From positions 1-64,000 of the forward strand of contig JAOXRU010000017.1 in the NCBI GenBank assembly GCA_025800395.1: a DNA stretch of 64,000 nucleotides, read 5' to 3'. The position numbers and the translations under genes were made by a program. Every line of letters starts with the position of its first letter. The first letter of the stretch is position 1. Positions 9,222 through 19,567 of the stretch are shown in pieces. Source of the stretch: Flavobacteriaceae bacterium. Its GTDB lineage: Bacteria > Bacteroidota > Bacteroidia > Flavobacteriales > Flavobacteriaceae. The notes under the pieces are model-generated. The model was not told where the DNA came from and made no database searches. It worked only from the letters and a program-made list of their open reading frames with translations.

Positions 9222-10418
9222 TTATTCGCCTAGGGTGGCTTGGATTTTTTTGCACAGCAAAACGATGGCTTTTTGGTCTTTGTTGGTGGTGAAAAATAGA
9301 TAGCTATCACCTCCGTCTTTGATCTGATGCTTTTTGCGCAATTGTGCCACACTTAATTTAAAATTTCTTGTAGTGATATTGGCTTTGCTTTTTCTCCATT
9401 TTTTCATATGCTGTTTATTGTATGGAAAATAGTCTATTACTTCGAAGCTCCGGCCAGGAAAATCGATGCGTTCATTACTGGTGAATAGGTGAGAATCCGG
9501 AGCTATTTTGAACAAATCATATTGCGATATGATTTCGGGATATAATTGTGCTTTGTGGATGGCGGCATTGGGTTCGTATAAGTACGTTTTTGGTAAAGAA
9601 AAAGAAACCATTCCCAGATTTTGGATGGGCCAAAGGCTTTCGATTGTATCTGTTTTTTCTCTATTTAGGTTAACCGCCGTTATTTTGGTTTGTCCAGAAA
9701 AATTTTTATCCAATTCCCATAAGATTTCTTTTACTTCATTCTGTACCGCTACGATATGTATTTTTTTTACAAAATGGAATACGGAGGCTCCAGCTTTCAA
9801 ATCGAGAAAAGGAGCTGTTTTCACCAAAACTTTGGCAGATTTTTGAAAGAGCAAGTCTTGTATCTCTACAAGATTGGGTTCGCAATCTTCTAGTAAAAAT
9901 ACTTTTCCTTTTTGTTGACTTCTTCTAGAAGGATCGATATAAATCCAGTCATATCGTTCCTTGGAGTATTGAAGATATTCCAAGCCATTTCCAGAATTTG
10001 TTTCTATGGAATGCGCCCCTAGTTGCTTAAAGTTATGTCTTGCAATACGAGACAATTTTTCGTTCCATTCGAAATGTAAGACCCGTTCCATGCTTTGACT
10101 AAAATAATAGCTATCTACTCCAAAACCGCCACTGATATCCACAAGAGTTTGCCCTTTTACTATACTAGATTTGTAACGAGCAGTTGTTTCACTTGAGGTT
10201 TGTTCGATATGTACACTTTTTGGGAAATATATGTTTTTTGCTTCAAACCAACTTGGAAGTTTGCTTTTGCATTTTTGTTTAGAGGCCAATTGGGTTGTCA
10301 GATCTATAGCTGAAAGATCTGAAAAGGGTGAGGACATCATAGCAAATACCTTGGCGTCGGTTTGTAGGTGCTTGTCCAGATAAGCTTGAACTTCGGGGCG
10401 AAGAAGGTTTAAATTCAA
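9222..10418 (-). CDS. Class I SAM-dependent methyltransferase with C-terminal THUMP-like domain
   Basis: VDISGGFGVDSYYFSQ (motif I), DWIYIDPSRR; C-terminal KANITTRNFKLSVAQLRKKHQIKDGGDSYLF. Confidence 0.75.
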   Translation of the reverse strand: MNLNLLRPEVQAYLDKHLQTDAKVFAMMSSPFSDLSAIDLTTQLASKQKCKSKLPSWFEAKNIYFPKSVHIEQTSSETTARYKSSIVKGQTLVDISGGFGVDSYYFSQSMERVLHFEWNEKLSRIARHNFKQLGAHSIETNSGNGLEYLQYSKERYDWIYIDPSRRSQQKGKVFLLEDCEPNLVEIQDLLFQKSAKVLVKTAPFLDLKAGASVFHFVKKIHIVAVQNEVKEILWELDKNFSGQTKITAVNLNREKTDTIESLWPIQNLGMVSFSLPKTYLYEPNAAIHKAQLYPEIISQYDLFKIAPDSHLFTSNERIDFPGRSFEVIDYFPYNKQHMKKWRKSKANITTRNFKLSVAQLRKKHQIKDGGDSYLFFTTNKDQKAIVLLCKKIQATLGE

Positions 10419-10419
10419 T

Positions 10420-11508
10420 TTAAAGGTCTTTTGTTAGGGATTTTACCACTTTATTTTCTGCAAAAAATTCTTTTAACACTACTTTGATAGCGGTATATGT
10501 TGGAACAGCCACTACCATACCAGCGACACCAAATAGCAGTCCACAGATAATGATGATTAAAAATATTTCCAGGGGATGGGATTTAACGCTAGAAGAAAAA
10601 ATAAAAGGTTGTGAGAAGAAATTGTCTACCAACTGTCCAATTACGAATCCGATCATTACATAAGTCGTTTTTGGTAATATAACGGTAGAAAAATCGGCAC
10701 CCAAATTGCTGGTCATGGTAAGTACCAACATAAGAAACCCACCAATGAGAGGGCCTATATAAGGTACCAAGTTGAGCAAGGCACACAAAAAGGCGATGAC
10801 TATGGCATTTTCGATGTCAAATATCAGTAGCACTATAGTGTAAATCACAAACAGTATAAGTATCTGTATCACTAGACCTACAAAATAACGGGAAAGCAAA
10901 CCCTTAATGGTTTGAATGGACTTTCTAAATCGAGTTTCGTTTCTTTTTGGTAATAAAGTCAAAATGCTATTTTCGAAAAGCTTGCTGTCCTTCAAAAAAA
11001 AGAATGAAATAAATAGTACAGAGAATAAACCCATACTCAGGCTTCCGATGGCGCCCAAAAATTGATTGAGAAAATTTGGTATTGCGTTAAAATCGATATG
11101 CGTCCATAGGTCATTTTCTTTGATTTTCTGTTGGATATCTCCACCGGAAATGGCAAAATAATCCATAGCTTCTGCATATAAAATTTCGATATTTCCTTTG
11201 AGTTCATCTATGTTGAGCAAGGATAGGTTTTCACTTTGTTTTGCAATAAGAGGAATAAACATGGATATTACTCCCAAAATAATACCGATCATCAATAGCA
11301 TAGTTATGACTACTGCCAATGTGGTTTTAAATTTTAGTTTAGAACGCAAAAAAAGTGTAACTGGCCTACCGATAAGGCTGATTACCCCTGCTATAGAAAT
11401 ATAAATGAGCACAGAACGTATGGCATATAAAAAGTACAGGCCTAAACAGAAAGTGCCTAAAATAGCAAGAGCTCTCAAGATTCCGTCACTAATGATTTTT
11501 GATTGCAT
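10420..11508 (-). CDS. AI-2E family transporter (PerM-like membrane protein)
   Basis: 362 aa polytopic protein with LLNLVPYIGPLIGGFLMLVL and VGQLVDNFFSQPFIF...HPLEIFL, typical of the family. Confidence 0.88.
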   Translation of the reverse strand: MQSKIISDGILRALAILGTFCLGLYFLYAIRSVLIYISIAGVISLIGRPVTLFLRSKLKFKTTLAVVITMLLMIGIILGVISMFIPLIAKQSENLSLLNIDELKGNIEILYAEAMDYFAISGGDIQQKIKENDLWTHIDFNAIPNFLNQFLGAIGSLSMGLFSVLFISFFFLKDSKLFENSILTLLPKRNETRFRKSIQTIKGLLSRYFVGLVIQILILFVIYTIVLLIFDIENAIVIAFLCALLNLVPYIGPLIGGFLMLVLTMTSNLGADFSTVILPKTTYVMIGFVIGQLVDNFFSQPFIFSSSVKSHPLEIFLIIIICGLLFGVAGMVVAVPTYTAIKVVLKEFFAENKVVKSLTKDL

Positions 11509-11510
11509 AT

Positions 11511-12152
11511 TTATTGATTGAAAATATATGAAATAATATTGGCTCCCATTTGCAGTGCTTTCTGTCTAACTGGTTCTGGATCGTTGTGTATTTCTGGGTT
11601 TTCCCAACCATCCCCTAAATCGGATTCGAAGGTGAACAATAAAACCAAACGTCCTTCTATGGTAATCCCAAATGCTTGTGGCGGTTTTCCGTCGTGTTCG
11701 TGTATTTTGGGAAGACCTTCAGGAAACTGAAATGGACCTTTGAATATAGGGTGGTTTTTTCCCAATTCTTCTAAAGGGGTATTAGGAAAAACTTTTAAGA
11801 TTTCTTTTCGGAGATAAGGTTCCATACCATAATTGTCATCTATGTGCAGGAAGCCACCAGAAAGTAAATAAGTTCGTAGATTTTCGGCATCTTCGGTACT
11901 GAAGTATACATTTCCATGCCCAGTCATATGAAGGTAGGGATAGAGGTTTATTTCCATATTCCCCACTTTTACCGTTTTTGGAGTAGGATCTAATTGTGTA
12001 TGAAGTTCTCTATTGCAAAACTCTATGAGGTTGGGTAGGGCTGTAGGATTTGCATACCAGTCTCCCCCACCACCATATTGTAAAATGGCAAGCTGTTGGC
12101 TAAATGCTATTTGGGTAAATAGAAGAAATGTCAATGTCTTAATATACTTCAT
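11511..12152 (-). CDS. DUF4159 domain secreted protein
   Basis: Signal peptide then QLAILQYGGGGDWYANPTALPNLIEFCNRE...GGFLHIDDNYGMEPYLRKEI; family architecture recognised. Confidence 0.8.
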   Translation of the reverse strand: MKYIKTLTFLLFTQIAFSQQLAILQYGGGGDWYANPTALPNLIEFCNRELHTQLDPTPKTVKVGNMEINLYPYLHMTGHGNVYFSTEDAENLRTYLLSGGFLHIDDNYGMEPYLRKEILKVFPNTPLEELGKNHPIFKGPFQFPEGLPKIHEHDGKPPQAFGITIEGRLVLLFTFESDLGDGWENPEIHNDPEPVRQKALQMGANIISYIFNQ

Positions 12153-12203
12153 AGTTTAAAAATAGATATCTTTTGCATGCTACGCAAATCTCGTATTAGA
12201 AAA

Positions 12204-12905
12204 TCAGGATTTGGAGAATGCAACGCTATGGCATGCTACTAATGCTGCTGTTTCTGTTCGTAATCTTGTATTCCCTAGGCTTATAGGTAGAAATTCTTGT
12301 TCGAGAGCTAAGCGTATCTCTTCTAAAGTAAAATCGCCTTCAGGTCCAATCAATACAAGAATATCTGTGCCCAATGACTCTGTTTTTAGATTCTTTTTGT
12401 TATCGTCTTCACAATGGGCTATAAATTTTTGTTTGGCGTGTGTCTGCTGTAAAAAATCATTTAGACCAATGGGAGGATGCAATTTTGGTTTGTAATATTG
12501 AAGCGATTGTTTCATAGCCGTGACTACAATTTTTTCTAATCGAGGTATTTTAATGATTTTTCTTTCCGAATTGGCACATATAATTGGGGTGATTTGATGA
12601 ATACCGATTTCTGTTGCTTTTTCCAAAAACCATTCGAAACGATCGACATTTTTGGTTGGTGCTACTGCTAAATGGAGATGATACGGAGGAGGATTCATCT
12701 TTTTGAAGGAATCGATACGAATAGAACATGCCTTGGGATTTGCTATCACAACAGTTCCATTGAAACGAATTCCTTTGCCATTGGTAAGTTGTATTGGATC
12801 GCCTTCTCTTTTTCGCAATACCCGTATCATATGTCGACTTTCTTCCTTAGAAAAAGTGTACTCTAGATCCGATTCACTTAGGAACTCACTATAAAATAAT
12901 TGCAT
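12204..12905 (-). CDS. rsmE: 16S rRNA (uracil(1498)-N(3))-methyltransferase
   Basis: KATEIGIHQITPIICANSERK, VLIGPEGDFTLEEI, LGNTRLRTETAALVA. Start trimmed to MQLFYSEFL (12905); the track start at 12986 overlaps the upstream gene. Confidence 0.92.
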   Translation of the reverse strand: MQLFYSEFLSESDLEYTFSKEESRHMIRVLRKREGDPIQLTNGKGIRFNGTVVIANPKACSIRIDSFKKMNPPPYHLHLAVAPTKNVDRFEWFLEKATEIGIHQITPIICANSERKIIKIPRLEKIVVTAMKQSLQYYKPKLHPPIGLNDFLQQTHAKQKFIAHCEDDNKKNLKTESLGTDILVLIGPEGDFTLEEIRLALEQEFLPISLGNTRLRTETAALVACHSVAFSKS

Positions 12906-12931
12906 AATAAGTTTTTGCGAAGATACAATTT

Positions 12932-13630
12932 CTATTCCATCCTTACGATCACAAAATTGGCCTTTTGCTGGGCTTTTAGGCCCCAATAATTTGCGGACAA
13001 TTCTTTGCCAAATTCATCAAAAATTCGAAATTCTCCAGTGTTTGGCTTAAGCAAACCCTCGTTTACCGCCATAATTACAACATTGTTGATACCTGGTTCG
13101 AGTGGAACCTTGAAACTGCGGTATTCGTTGATGAGATAAATTTGAGGGATGATTATTTTTTCGTTTACGGATATCTGTATTACATCGTCATCTACAGCTC
13201 CAAAATCGCGGCAAACGACTTCGATATACTTTCCTTTGGTATGAAAATTACCAAAATAGGTTTTCGTTACAAAATTGGGAAGTGCTTCTTCATCTTTGAT
13301 GCCAAATCGTTTTTTGTATAATTCTGCCGGATCTCGATACTGTACTTTTGGCATAAACTGTATCTGATTTCTCTCGGGCAGTTCTAACATGCCTTTTTGG
13401 GGGTTGGGATTTTGTAGGAGACTAGGATTTTCTTTTGCTTCTTTTTCTCCTTTTGGTATCGCTTTTATTGGAGGTAATGGAACTTCTTTTTTTTGATCTT
13501 GTATGATCTTGGTACTGTCTTTTTTTTGTGCTTGCACCACAAAACCGCTAAGCATAAAAGTCAATAAGCTCAAAAACAATATTGGCTTTCCAACAAATTG
13601 TGACGTATTTTTGAGTTTAATCTTGGTCTT
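12932..13630 (-). CDS. Uncharacterised secreted protein
   Basis: Signal-peptide-like N-terminus MKTKIKLKNTSQFVGKPILFLSLLTFMLSGFVVQAQ, Pro/Lys-rich linker, then a possible beta-rich domain; between tsaD and rsmE. Confidence 0.65.
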   Translation of the reverse strand, partial: KTKIKLKNTSQFVGKPILFLSLLTFMLSGFVVQAQKKDSTKIIQDQKKEVPLPPIKAIPKGEKEAKENPSLLQNPNPQKGMLELPERNQIQFMPKVQYRDPAELYKKRFGIKDEEALPNFVTKTYFGNFHTKGKYIEVVCRDFGAVDDDVIQISVNEKIIIPQIYLINEYRSFKVPLEPGINNVVIMAVNEGLLKPNTGEFRIFDEFGKELSANYWGLKAQQKANFVIVRME

Positions 13631-13722
13631 CATCGGTCTAAAATACAATTCTTATACTGCTTTAAGTGTTAAAAAGTGTAAAATATCACTTTTGTAGGTG
13701 AGATATTCAAAAACTATACCGT

Positions 13723-14742
13723 TTATATTTTGTACCTAGCCAATGTTGGGCAGTCCAAAGGTGAAAATTCTTTTTTTAAGTATTTGTGATAACCAACTAT
13801 ACCTATCATTGCGGCATTGTCTGTACAATACTCAAATTTGGGTAAGTATGTTTTCCAGCCCAAATTTTTTTCTGATTGTTTCAAAGCTTGGCGTATACCC
13901 GAGTTGGCAGAAACACCTCCGCCAATGGCAATAGCGTTAACACCAGTTTGTTTTACCGCTTTTTTGAGTTTATCCATCACTATTTCCACTATGGTGTGCT
14001 GTATGGATGCACAGATATCATTTATATTTTGGGTAACAAAATCTGGATGCTTTGCGGTTTGTTTTTGAATAAAGTACAATATGGCTGTCTTGAGCCCACT
14101 AAAGCTAAAATCCAAATCGGCAACTTTGGGCTTGGGAAAATCAAAAGCTTTTGGGTCTCCTTTTTGGGCATAGCGATCTATTAGCGGTCCCCCAGGGTAT
14201 GGCAAGCCGAGTAATTTTGCACTTTTATCGAAAGCTTCGCCTATTGCGTCATCTTTGGTTTCTCCTATGACTTCCAAAGCAAAAAAATCTCTTACCATTA
14301 CGATTTGGGTATGTCCGCCACTTATGGTGAGTGCCAGAAATGGAAATAGGGGTATGGCTTCATTGTCCGATATAAAATGAGAAAGGATATGCGCTTGCAT
14401 ATGATTGACTGCGATTAGCGGAATTCCAAGAGCCATAGATAAGGATTTGGCAAAGCTGCTTCCCACCAATAAAGATCCCATAAGTCCAGGACCTTGTGTA
14501 AAAGCTATGGCGGATAATTCTTTTTTGTCGATATTTGCCTTAGCTAAGGCCTGATGTACTACTGGTACTATATGCTGTTGATGTGCTCGAGACGCTAATT
14601 CTGGCACCACACCGCCATAGGCTTTGTGAATTTCTTGCGTTGCTACTATATTGCTCAAAACAGTATCGTTGCACAAAACTGCTGCGGAAGTGTCGTCGCA
14701 AGAGGATTCTATGGCTAAGGTATAAACCAAATCTTGTTTCAT
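13723..14742 (-). CDS. tsaD: tRNA N6-threonylcarbamoyladenosine synthase component TsaD
   Basis: LAIESSCDDTSAAV, HMQAHILSH, GGHTQIVMV, GGGVSANSGIRQ, CTDNAAMIG. Confidence 0.97.
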   Translation of the reverse strand: MKQDLVYTLAIESSCDDTSAAVLCNDTVLSNIVATQEIHKAYGGVVPELASRAHQQHIVPVVHQALAKANIDKKELSAIAFTQGPGLMGSLLVGSSFAKSLSMALGIPLIAVNHMQAHILSHFISDNEAIPLFPFLALTISGGHTQIVMVRDFFALEVIGETKDDAIGEAFDKSAKLLGLPYPGGPLIDRYAQKGDPKAFDFPKPKVADLDFSFSGLKTAILYFIQKQTAKHPDFVTQNINDICASIQHTIVEIVMDKLKKAVKQTGVNAIAIGGGVSANSGIRQALKQSEKNLGWKTYLPKFEYCTDNAAMIGIVGYHKYLKKEFSPLDCPTLARYKI

Positions 14743-14824
14743 TTACGTATTTGGAATAGGGTTTGATGGTACAAATTTAAAAGGATTACAGCTTATTAAA
14801 AAATTTGTTAAAATATTTCTTCGT

Positions 14825-17800
14825 TTGGTGCTCATTGTTTTGGCGCTACTTACCATTGGAACCTTGGTACTTTCTCTGCCTAGTGTGCAAACTAGTTTGG
14901 CCAAACGAATGACCGAGCAGCTCAACAAAGATTTTGGTACCGACATTCGGGTAAAGCAACTTACCGCTTCGTTATTTACTTGGAATACCACCTTAAAAAA
15001 TGTTTATGTCTCTGATTATAAAAAAGACACCCTTTTTTATATAAATGAGTTGACAACCTCTTTGATAAGTTTGCGTAAAACTATGGATGGAGAGTTGGAG
15101 TTTGGAGATATCCGTTTGGATGGTTTGGTGTTTAAAATGAAAACCTATAAAGGAAATAGAGACACCAATTTGGATGTTTTTGTTGCGCAATTTGATGAGG
15201 ACCCATCGGCACCTGCGCAGGCTAAACCTTTTTTCTTGGCAGCTTCGGGGATATCACTTACCAATGGTAGCTTTATTTATATAGATGAAAATTTGGAGGA
15301 GCCGCATGTTTTAGATTTTAAGAATATAGAAAGCGAAATAGACCAGTTTCAAGTATTGGGACCCAATGTAGACCTGAGTATAAGATCGTTGTCTTGTTAT
15401 GAAAAAAGAGGTATTCCTATTGAAAAACTGCAATCTAAGTTTAGTTACACCAAGACCTTTATGAATTTCGAAAATTTACTGGTCGAAACCAAGGTATCGA
15501 AAATTCAAGGAGATTTGCGATTTGATTATGATCGTTCGGATTTTGGAGATTTTTTGAATAAGGTAAAATTGAAAGCCAAATTTCAAGATTCAAAAGTATC
15601 GTTTGCCGATGTAAATACCTTTTATAATGGTTTTAACCCCAAAGCAGTGGCCTATTTCGATACCGATGTATCTGGAACGCTAAACCAGTTGCATCTAGAT
15701 TATATTCAAATGGATTGTTCTAATTCAAAAATCAATGGGGATTTTGTATTTTATAATTTGTTTGAAAGGGAGCACTTCCGTATGTTTGGCGGATTGGAAG
15801 ATGTGAGTACCGATTATTATGATTTGGTTTATATTATGCCTCACATATTGCAAGATAATTTACCGCCATATCTCAAAAAGCTACAGCGATTTACAGTAAG
15901 AGGAGAAGTAGACGTAACGGAGGAAGATTTGGATCTCAATGTGAGTGTTTTTTCTAATTTGGGAAGTCTTCGCACGACACTTAAAATAGACAAAGTAGCC
16001 GATCTAGAATTGATATCTTATGAAGGTTACGCTTCTTTGATCGATTTCGATTTGGGAAGCTTTTTGGGAGAATCTAGTTTGGGTAAGGTATCCCTTGATT
16101 TTAATGTTGATGGAAATAGTTTCTTGGCCGAATATATGAATATGGAGGTTAATGGAAATGTCTTTGATTTGGAAGTACAACAATATCATTACAAAAATAT
16201 TGTAGTAGCAGGAGTGCTTAAGGAACAGCTTTTTGATGGAAATTTTTCTGTCGATGATCCCAATTTGAAACTCACCTTCGAAGGATTGGCAGATTTTTCT
16301 TCAGCAAAAAGCAAATTTGATTTCCAAACCAAAGTAGATTTTGCTGACTTGCACAAATTGCGCCTTACCAAGGATTCAACATCCATATTTAAAGGGAATA
16401 TTAATTTGGATGTGATAGGGAGCCATATTGACGATTTTGAGGGGGATATAAAAGTTTTTAGAACGAGCTATACCAATAAAAAAACAGCCTATTATTTCAA
16501 TGATTTTTTGATACGGGCAAGTCAAGATCCAACCAATGGGGAAAGACGAATTACGATCAATTCTCCCGATATTATTACTGGAAGAATATCTGGGAAGTTC
16601 AAATTGATAGAATTGCCCCGTTTGGCTCAAAATGCATTGGGTAGCATTTATGTCAATTTTGAACCAGATCCAATTACCCAGGGGCAATATGTCGATTTTA
16701 ATTTTAAAATTTATAACAAAATAATAGAAGCATTCTATCCAGATATAACCTTGGGAAAAGGAACGAGTATTTCTGGTAAGCTAAATGCGGATAATGGGGA
16801 TTTTAAAATCAATTTTGTTTCTCCACGTTTCGATGCTTTTGGGAATAAATTTCGTAAACTAGAATTTCAATTGGATAATAACAATCCCCTTTACAATACT
16901 TATTTGGAAATCGCCAAAATAGAGTCCGATTTATATCAGGTTAGTGATTTGAATTTGATTAACACCAAATTGAATGACACCCTTTACTTTAGATCAGAAT
17001 TTAAAGGAGGAAAAAACAAAGAAGACCAATATAATTTCAACCTGTATCAAACTTTTGATGCCAATAATATGTCTGTTATTGGTTTTAAGCGATCGGATCT
17101 CACTTTTAAGGGGAATACCTGGTATATAAACGCCATGGAAGATAAAAAGAATAAGCTCGTTTTTAATAAAAATCTCGATTCTATACAGTTCAACGGATTT
17201 AGTATGAGTCATTTGAACGAACGTATTGCTTTTGATGGAGTAAGTATTAAAAACAAGAGAAAGGATTTGCAGCTTCGATTGGAAAATATTTCCTTGAATA
17301 AAGTAGTTCCCGAGATCGATAGTTTAAAGCTTGGTGGGATAATCAATGGGAATCTCAACTTAATTCAAAATGGCAAAAAGTATTTGCCGACTACCAGTAT
17401 GCAGATTTCCGATTTGGAGGTAAATGACTATGATTTTGGAAATTTGAACTTCACGATATTAGGTAATGAAGATATTAGCAATTTTGCTGTTAATGCGCAA
17501 TTATCTAAGCTTGGCAAGGAAGTATTGAGTGTTATAGGTAATGTAAAAAATGAAGATTCGGGAACCGATGCCAACTTGTTTGCATCCTTTCAGGATTTCG
17601 ATATCGCACCATTTAGTCCTTTGGGAGAAGATGTAATTACCAATATCCGCGGTAAGCTTTCTGGTGGTGCCACATTGCGCGGACCTTTAACAGATTTACA
17701 AACCTATGGTACGATGGCGTTAAATCAGGCTGGTTTTAAAATTGCGTATACCAATGTAGATTATAATTTAGCACCATTTAGTAGAATTGATTTAGAAGGG

Positions 17801-19258
17801 AATGAGCTGCAGTTGAAGGATATATTGGTGTATGAAGACAAATACAATACGGGAGCTAATGTATTTGGAACTGTTTCCCATAAGGGGTTTAGAGATTGGC
17901 GCCTCAATCTCAATGTAGACAGTCGAGACAAACGATTGATGGTGCTCAATACCGATTTTCGAGAAGGGGAAGAACAACCACTATATGGGGAAGCCTTTAT
18001 AAAGGGTAAAGCAAGTATTTATGGTCCTATTCATGGCATTACACTAAAAGCCGATGCGACTTCGGCCGAAGGAACATATATAAAAATACCAATAAGTGAT
18101 GTAGCTACGATAGGGGATTATTCTTATATACAGTTCTATGATAAAAATAGAACAGTAGACACTCCATTACCTAGTAGTAAGAGCTCTGGTGGTGGTATTC
18201 AAATGGAGTTTGATTTGAATATATTACAAAATGCCGAGGTGGAGATTGTGGTGGATACCGAAAACAAAAGCACCATGAAAGGACGTGTGGATGGTTTGTT
18301 GTATATAGGTTATAGTCCATTGGGGGACATGACTATTGTGGGAGATATCGCAATCATGTCCGGATCCTACAATTTTAGATATGGAGGGTTGATAGATAAA
18401 ACATTGAGTGTGCGCCCTGGGGGAAGTATCACTTGGGAAGGGGATCCGTATGACGCCACCATCGATTTAGAAGCTGTTTATGATTTAACAGCCAATCCTG
18501 CTCCCATATTGGATAATCCGGAATTTACCAGGAGAATTCCTGTCAAAACCATACTCTCTTTGGATGGCTCTTTAAAATCGCCAGTAATTGTATTTGATAT
18601 CGAATTTCCTGGAGCACACTCGGTATTGCGTTCAGAACTCGATTATAGATTACAGGATAAAGACAAAAAAGAACAGCAAGCATTTTCTCTCCTATATCAG
18701 GGGGTGTTTGTAAATGAACTCACCATTACACAAGAGGCGATAACAGGTAATTTGATTCAAACAGCAAGTGGGATCATCAATCAGGCACTATCCAACAAAG
18801 ACGAAGTCTTTAATCTTGGTCTCAATTACGAACAAGGGTATAAAGACCCAAGCAGTGATATACGTACCGATGACAGGGTAGGTTTTACGGTTTCTACCAA
18901 ATTAGACGAGAATGTACTCATCAATGGTAAGGTGGGTGTACCAGTGGGAGGAGTTACCGAAACGGTGCTTATCGGAGAGATAGAAGTTCAGGTTTTTCTC
19001 AACAAAGAAAAGACTTTGAGTATGAAAGTATTTAATAGAGAAAACGAAATTCAACAATACCTCACCGAACAAGCTGGCTATACGCAAGGTGTTGGTTTGT
19101 CTTATCAGGTAGAGTTTGATACCTTCAAAGGATTATTACAAAAAATATTTGGAAAAAAGAAGAATCTAATTTTACGTGAAGTAGAAAAAGACAGTGTGAT
19201 ATTCGATACAGGAAAGAAAAACTATATTCAGATAAATGAAGGGAACACCAAAAACTAG
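14825..19258 (+). CDS. TamB-family translocation/assembly module protein (AsmA-like)
   Basis: 1477-aa envelope protein with N-terminal TM; C-terminal VVGDIAIMSGSYNFRYGGLIDKTLSVRPGGSITWEGDPYDATIDLEAVY is typical of the TamB domain. Track start is TTG; the true start is uncertain (see findings). Confidence 0.85.
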   Translation: MVLIVLALLTIGTLVLSLPSVQTSLAKRMTEQLNKDFGTDIRVKQLTASLFTWNTTLKNVYVSDYKKDTLFYINELTTSLISLRKTMDGELEFGDIRLDGLVFKMKTYKGNRDTNLDVFVAQFDEDPSAPAQAKPFFLAASGISLTNGSFIYIDENLEEPHVLDFKNIESEIDQFQVLGPNVDLSIRSLSCYEKRGIPIEKLQSKFSYTKTFMNFENLLVETKVSKIQGDLRFDYDRSDFGDFLNKVKLKAKFQDSKVSFADVNTFYNGFNPKAVAYFDTDVSGTLNQLHLDYIQMDCSNSKINGDFVFYNLFEREHFRMFGGLEDVSTDYYDLVYIMPHILQDNLPPYLKKLQRFTVRGEVDVTEEDLDLNVSVFSNLGSLRTTLKIDKVADLELISYEGYASLIDFDLGSFLGESSLGKVSLDFNVDGNSFLAEYMNMEVNGNVFDLEVQQYHYKNIVVAGVLKEQLFDGNFSVDDPNLKLTFEGLADFSSAKSKFDFQTKVDFADLHKLRLTKDSTSIFKGNINLDVIGSHIDDFEGDIKVFRTSYTNKKTAYYFNDFLIRASQDPTNGERRITINSPDIITGRISGKFKLIELPRLAQNALGSIYVNFEPDPITQGQYVDFNFKIYNKIIEAFYPDITLGKGTSISGKLNADNGDFKINFVSPRFDAFGNKFRKLEFQLDNNNPLYNTYLEIAKIESDLYQVSDLNLINTKLNDTLYFRSEFKGGKNKEDQYNFNLYQTFDANNMSVIGFKRSDLTFKGNTWYINAMEDKKNKLVFNKNLDSIQFNGFSMSHLNERIAFDGVSIKNKRKDLQLRLENISLNKVVPEIDSLKLGGIINGNLNLIQNGKKYLPTTSMQISDLEVNDYDFGNLNFTILGNEDISNFAVNAQLSKLGKEVLSVIGNVKNEDSGTDANLFASFQDFDIAPFSPLGEDVITNIRGKLSGGATLRGPLTDLQTYGTMALNQAGFKIAYTNVDYNLAPFSRIDLEGNELQLKDILVYEDKYNTGANVFGTVSHKGFRDWRLNLNVDSRDKRLMVLNTDFREGEEQPLYGEAFIKGKASIYGPIHGITLKADATSAEGTYIKIPISDVATIGDYSYIQFYDKNRTVDTPLPSSKSSGGGIQMEFDLNILQNAEVEIVVDTENKSTMKGRVDGLLYIGYSPLGDMTIVGDIAIMSGSYNFRYGGLIDKTLSVRPGGSITWEGDPYDATIDLEAVYDLTANPAPILDNPEFTRRIPVKTILSLDGSLKSPVIVFDIEFPGAHSVLRSELDYRLQDKDKKEQQAFSLLYQGVFVNELTITQEAITGNLIQTASGIINQALSNKDEVFNLGLNYEQGYKDPSSDIRTDDRVGFTVSTKLDENVLINGKVGVPVGGVTETVLIGEIEVQVFLNKEKTLSMKVFNRENEIQQYLTEQAGYTQGVGLSYQVEFDTFKGLLQKIFGKKKNLILREVEKDSVIFDTGKKNYIQINEGNTKN

Positions 19259-19509
19259 ATGAGTTTTTTGTTATTCAGATATTGGATGTAATGAATCGGA
19301 TTTTTGATAATATAGCAAACTTTCAACTTTTTTATACCCTATTTTGATACTAGAAAAGCATCGTTTTTTTCGATCAACAACATCATAGTACTTGCGAACA
19401 ACAATGCGATAAGTACCAATAGCGTAGCTATAAATTGAATGCAATTTTTTATAAAATCCGAAATTCTCAATTTCCCCAAATATGTAGAGTTGATGTAGTG
19501 GTCGGAAGC

Positions 19510-19540
19510 TTTGATAATATAGGGAGTTTGATTACATTTG
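19510..19540 (+). promoter_or_regulatory. Candidate Bacteroidota-type promoter for pfkA
   Basis: TTTG (19510-19513), 19-nt spacer, TACATTTG (19533-19540), matching TTTG-N17-23-TAnnTTTG; ATG at 19568. Confidence 0.55.
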
Positions 19541-19567
19541 TTTATTCTTTCTAATGAATAAAAATTA

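Noticed and set aside
9508-9846. Plus-strand ORF of 112 aa inside the methyltransferase gene
   Set aside because: Shadow of the minus-strand methyltransferase; no recognisable domain.
16376-16687. Antisense ORFs in the tamB-like gene
   Set aside because: Long coding frame on the plus strand explains the region; no motif in the antisense peptide.
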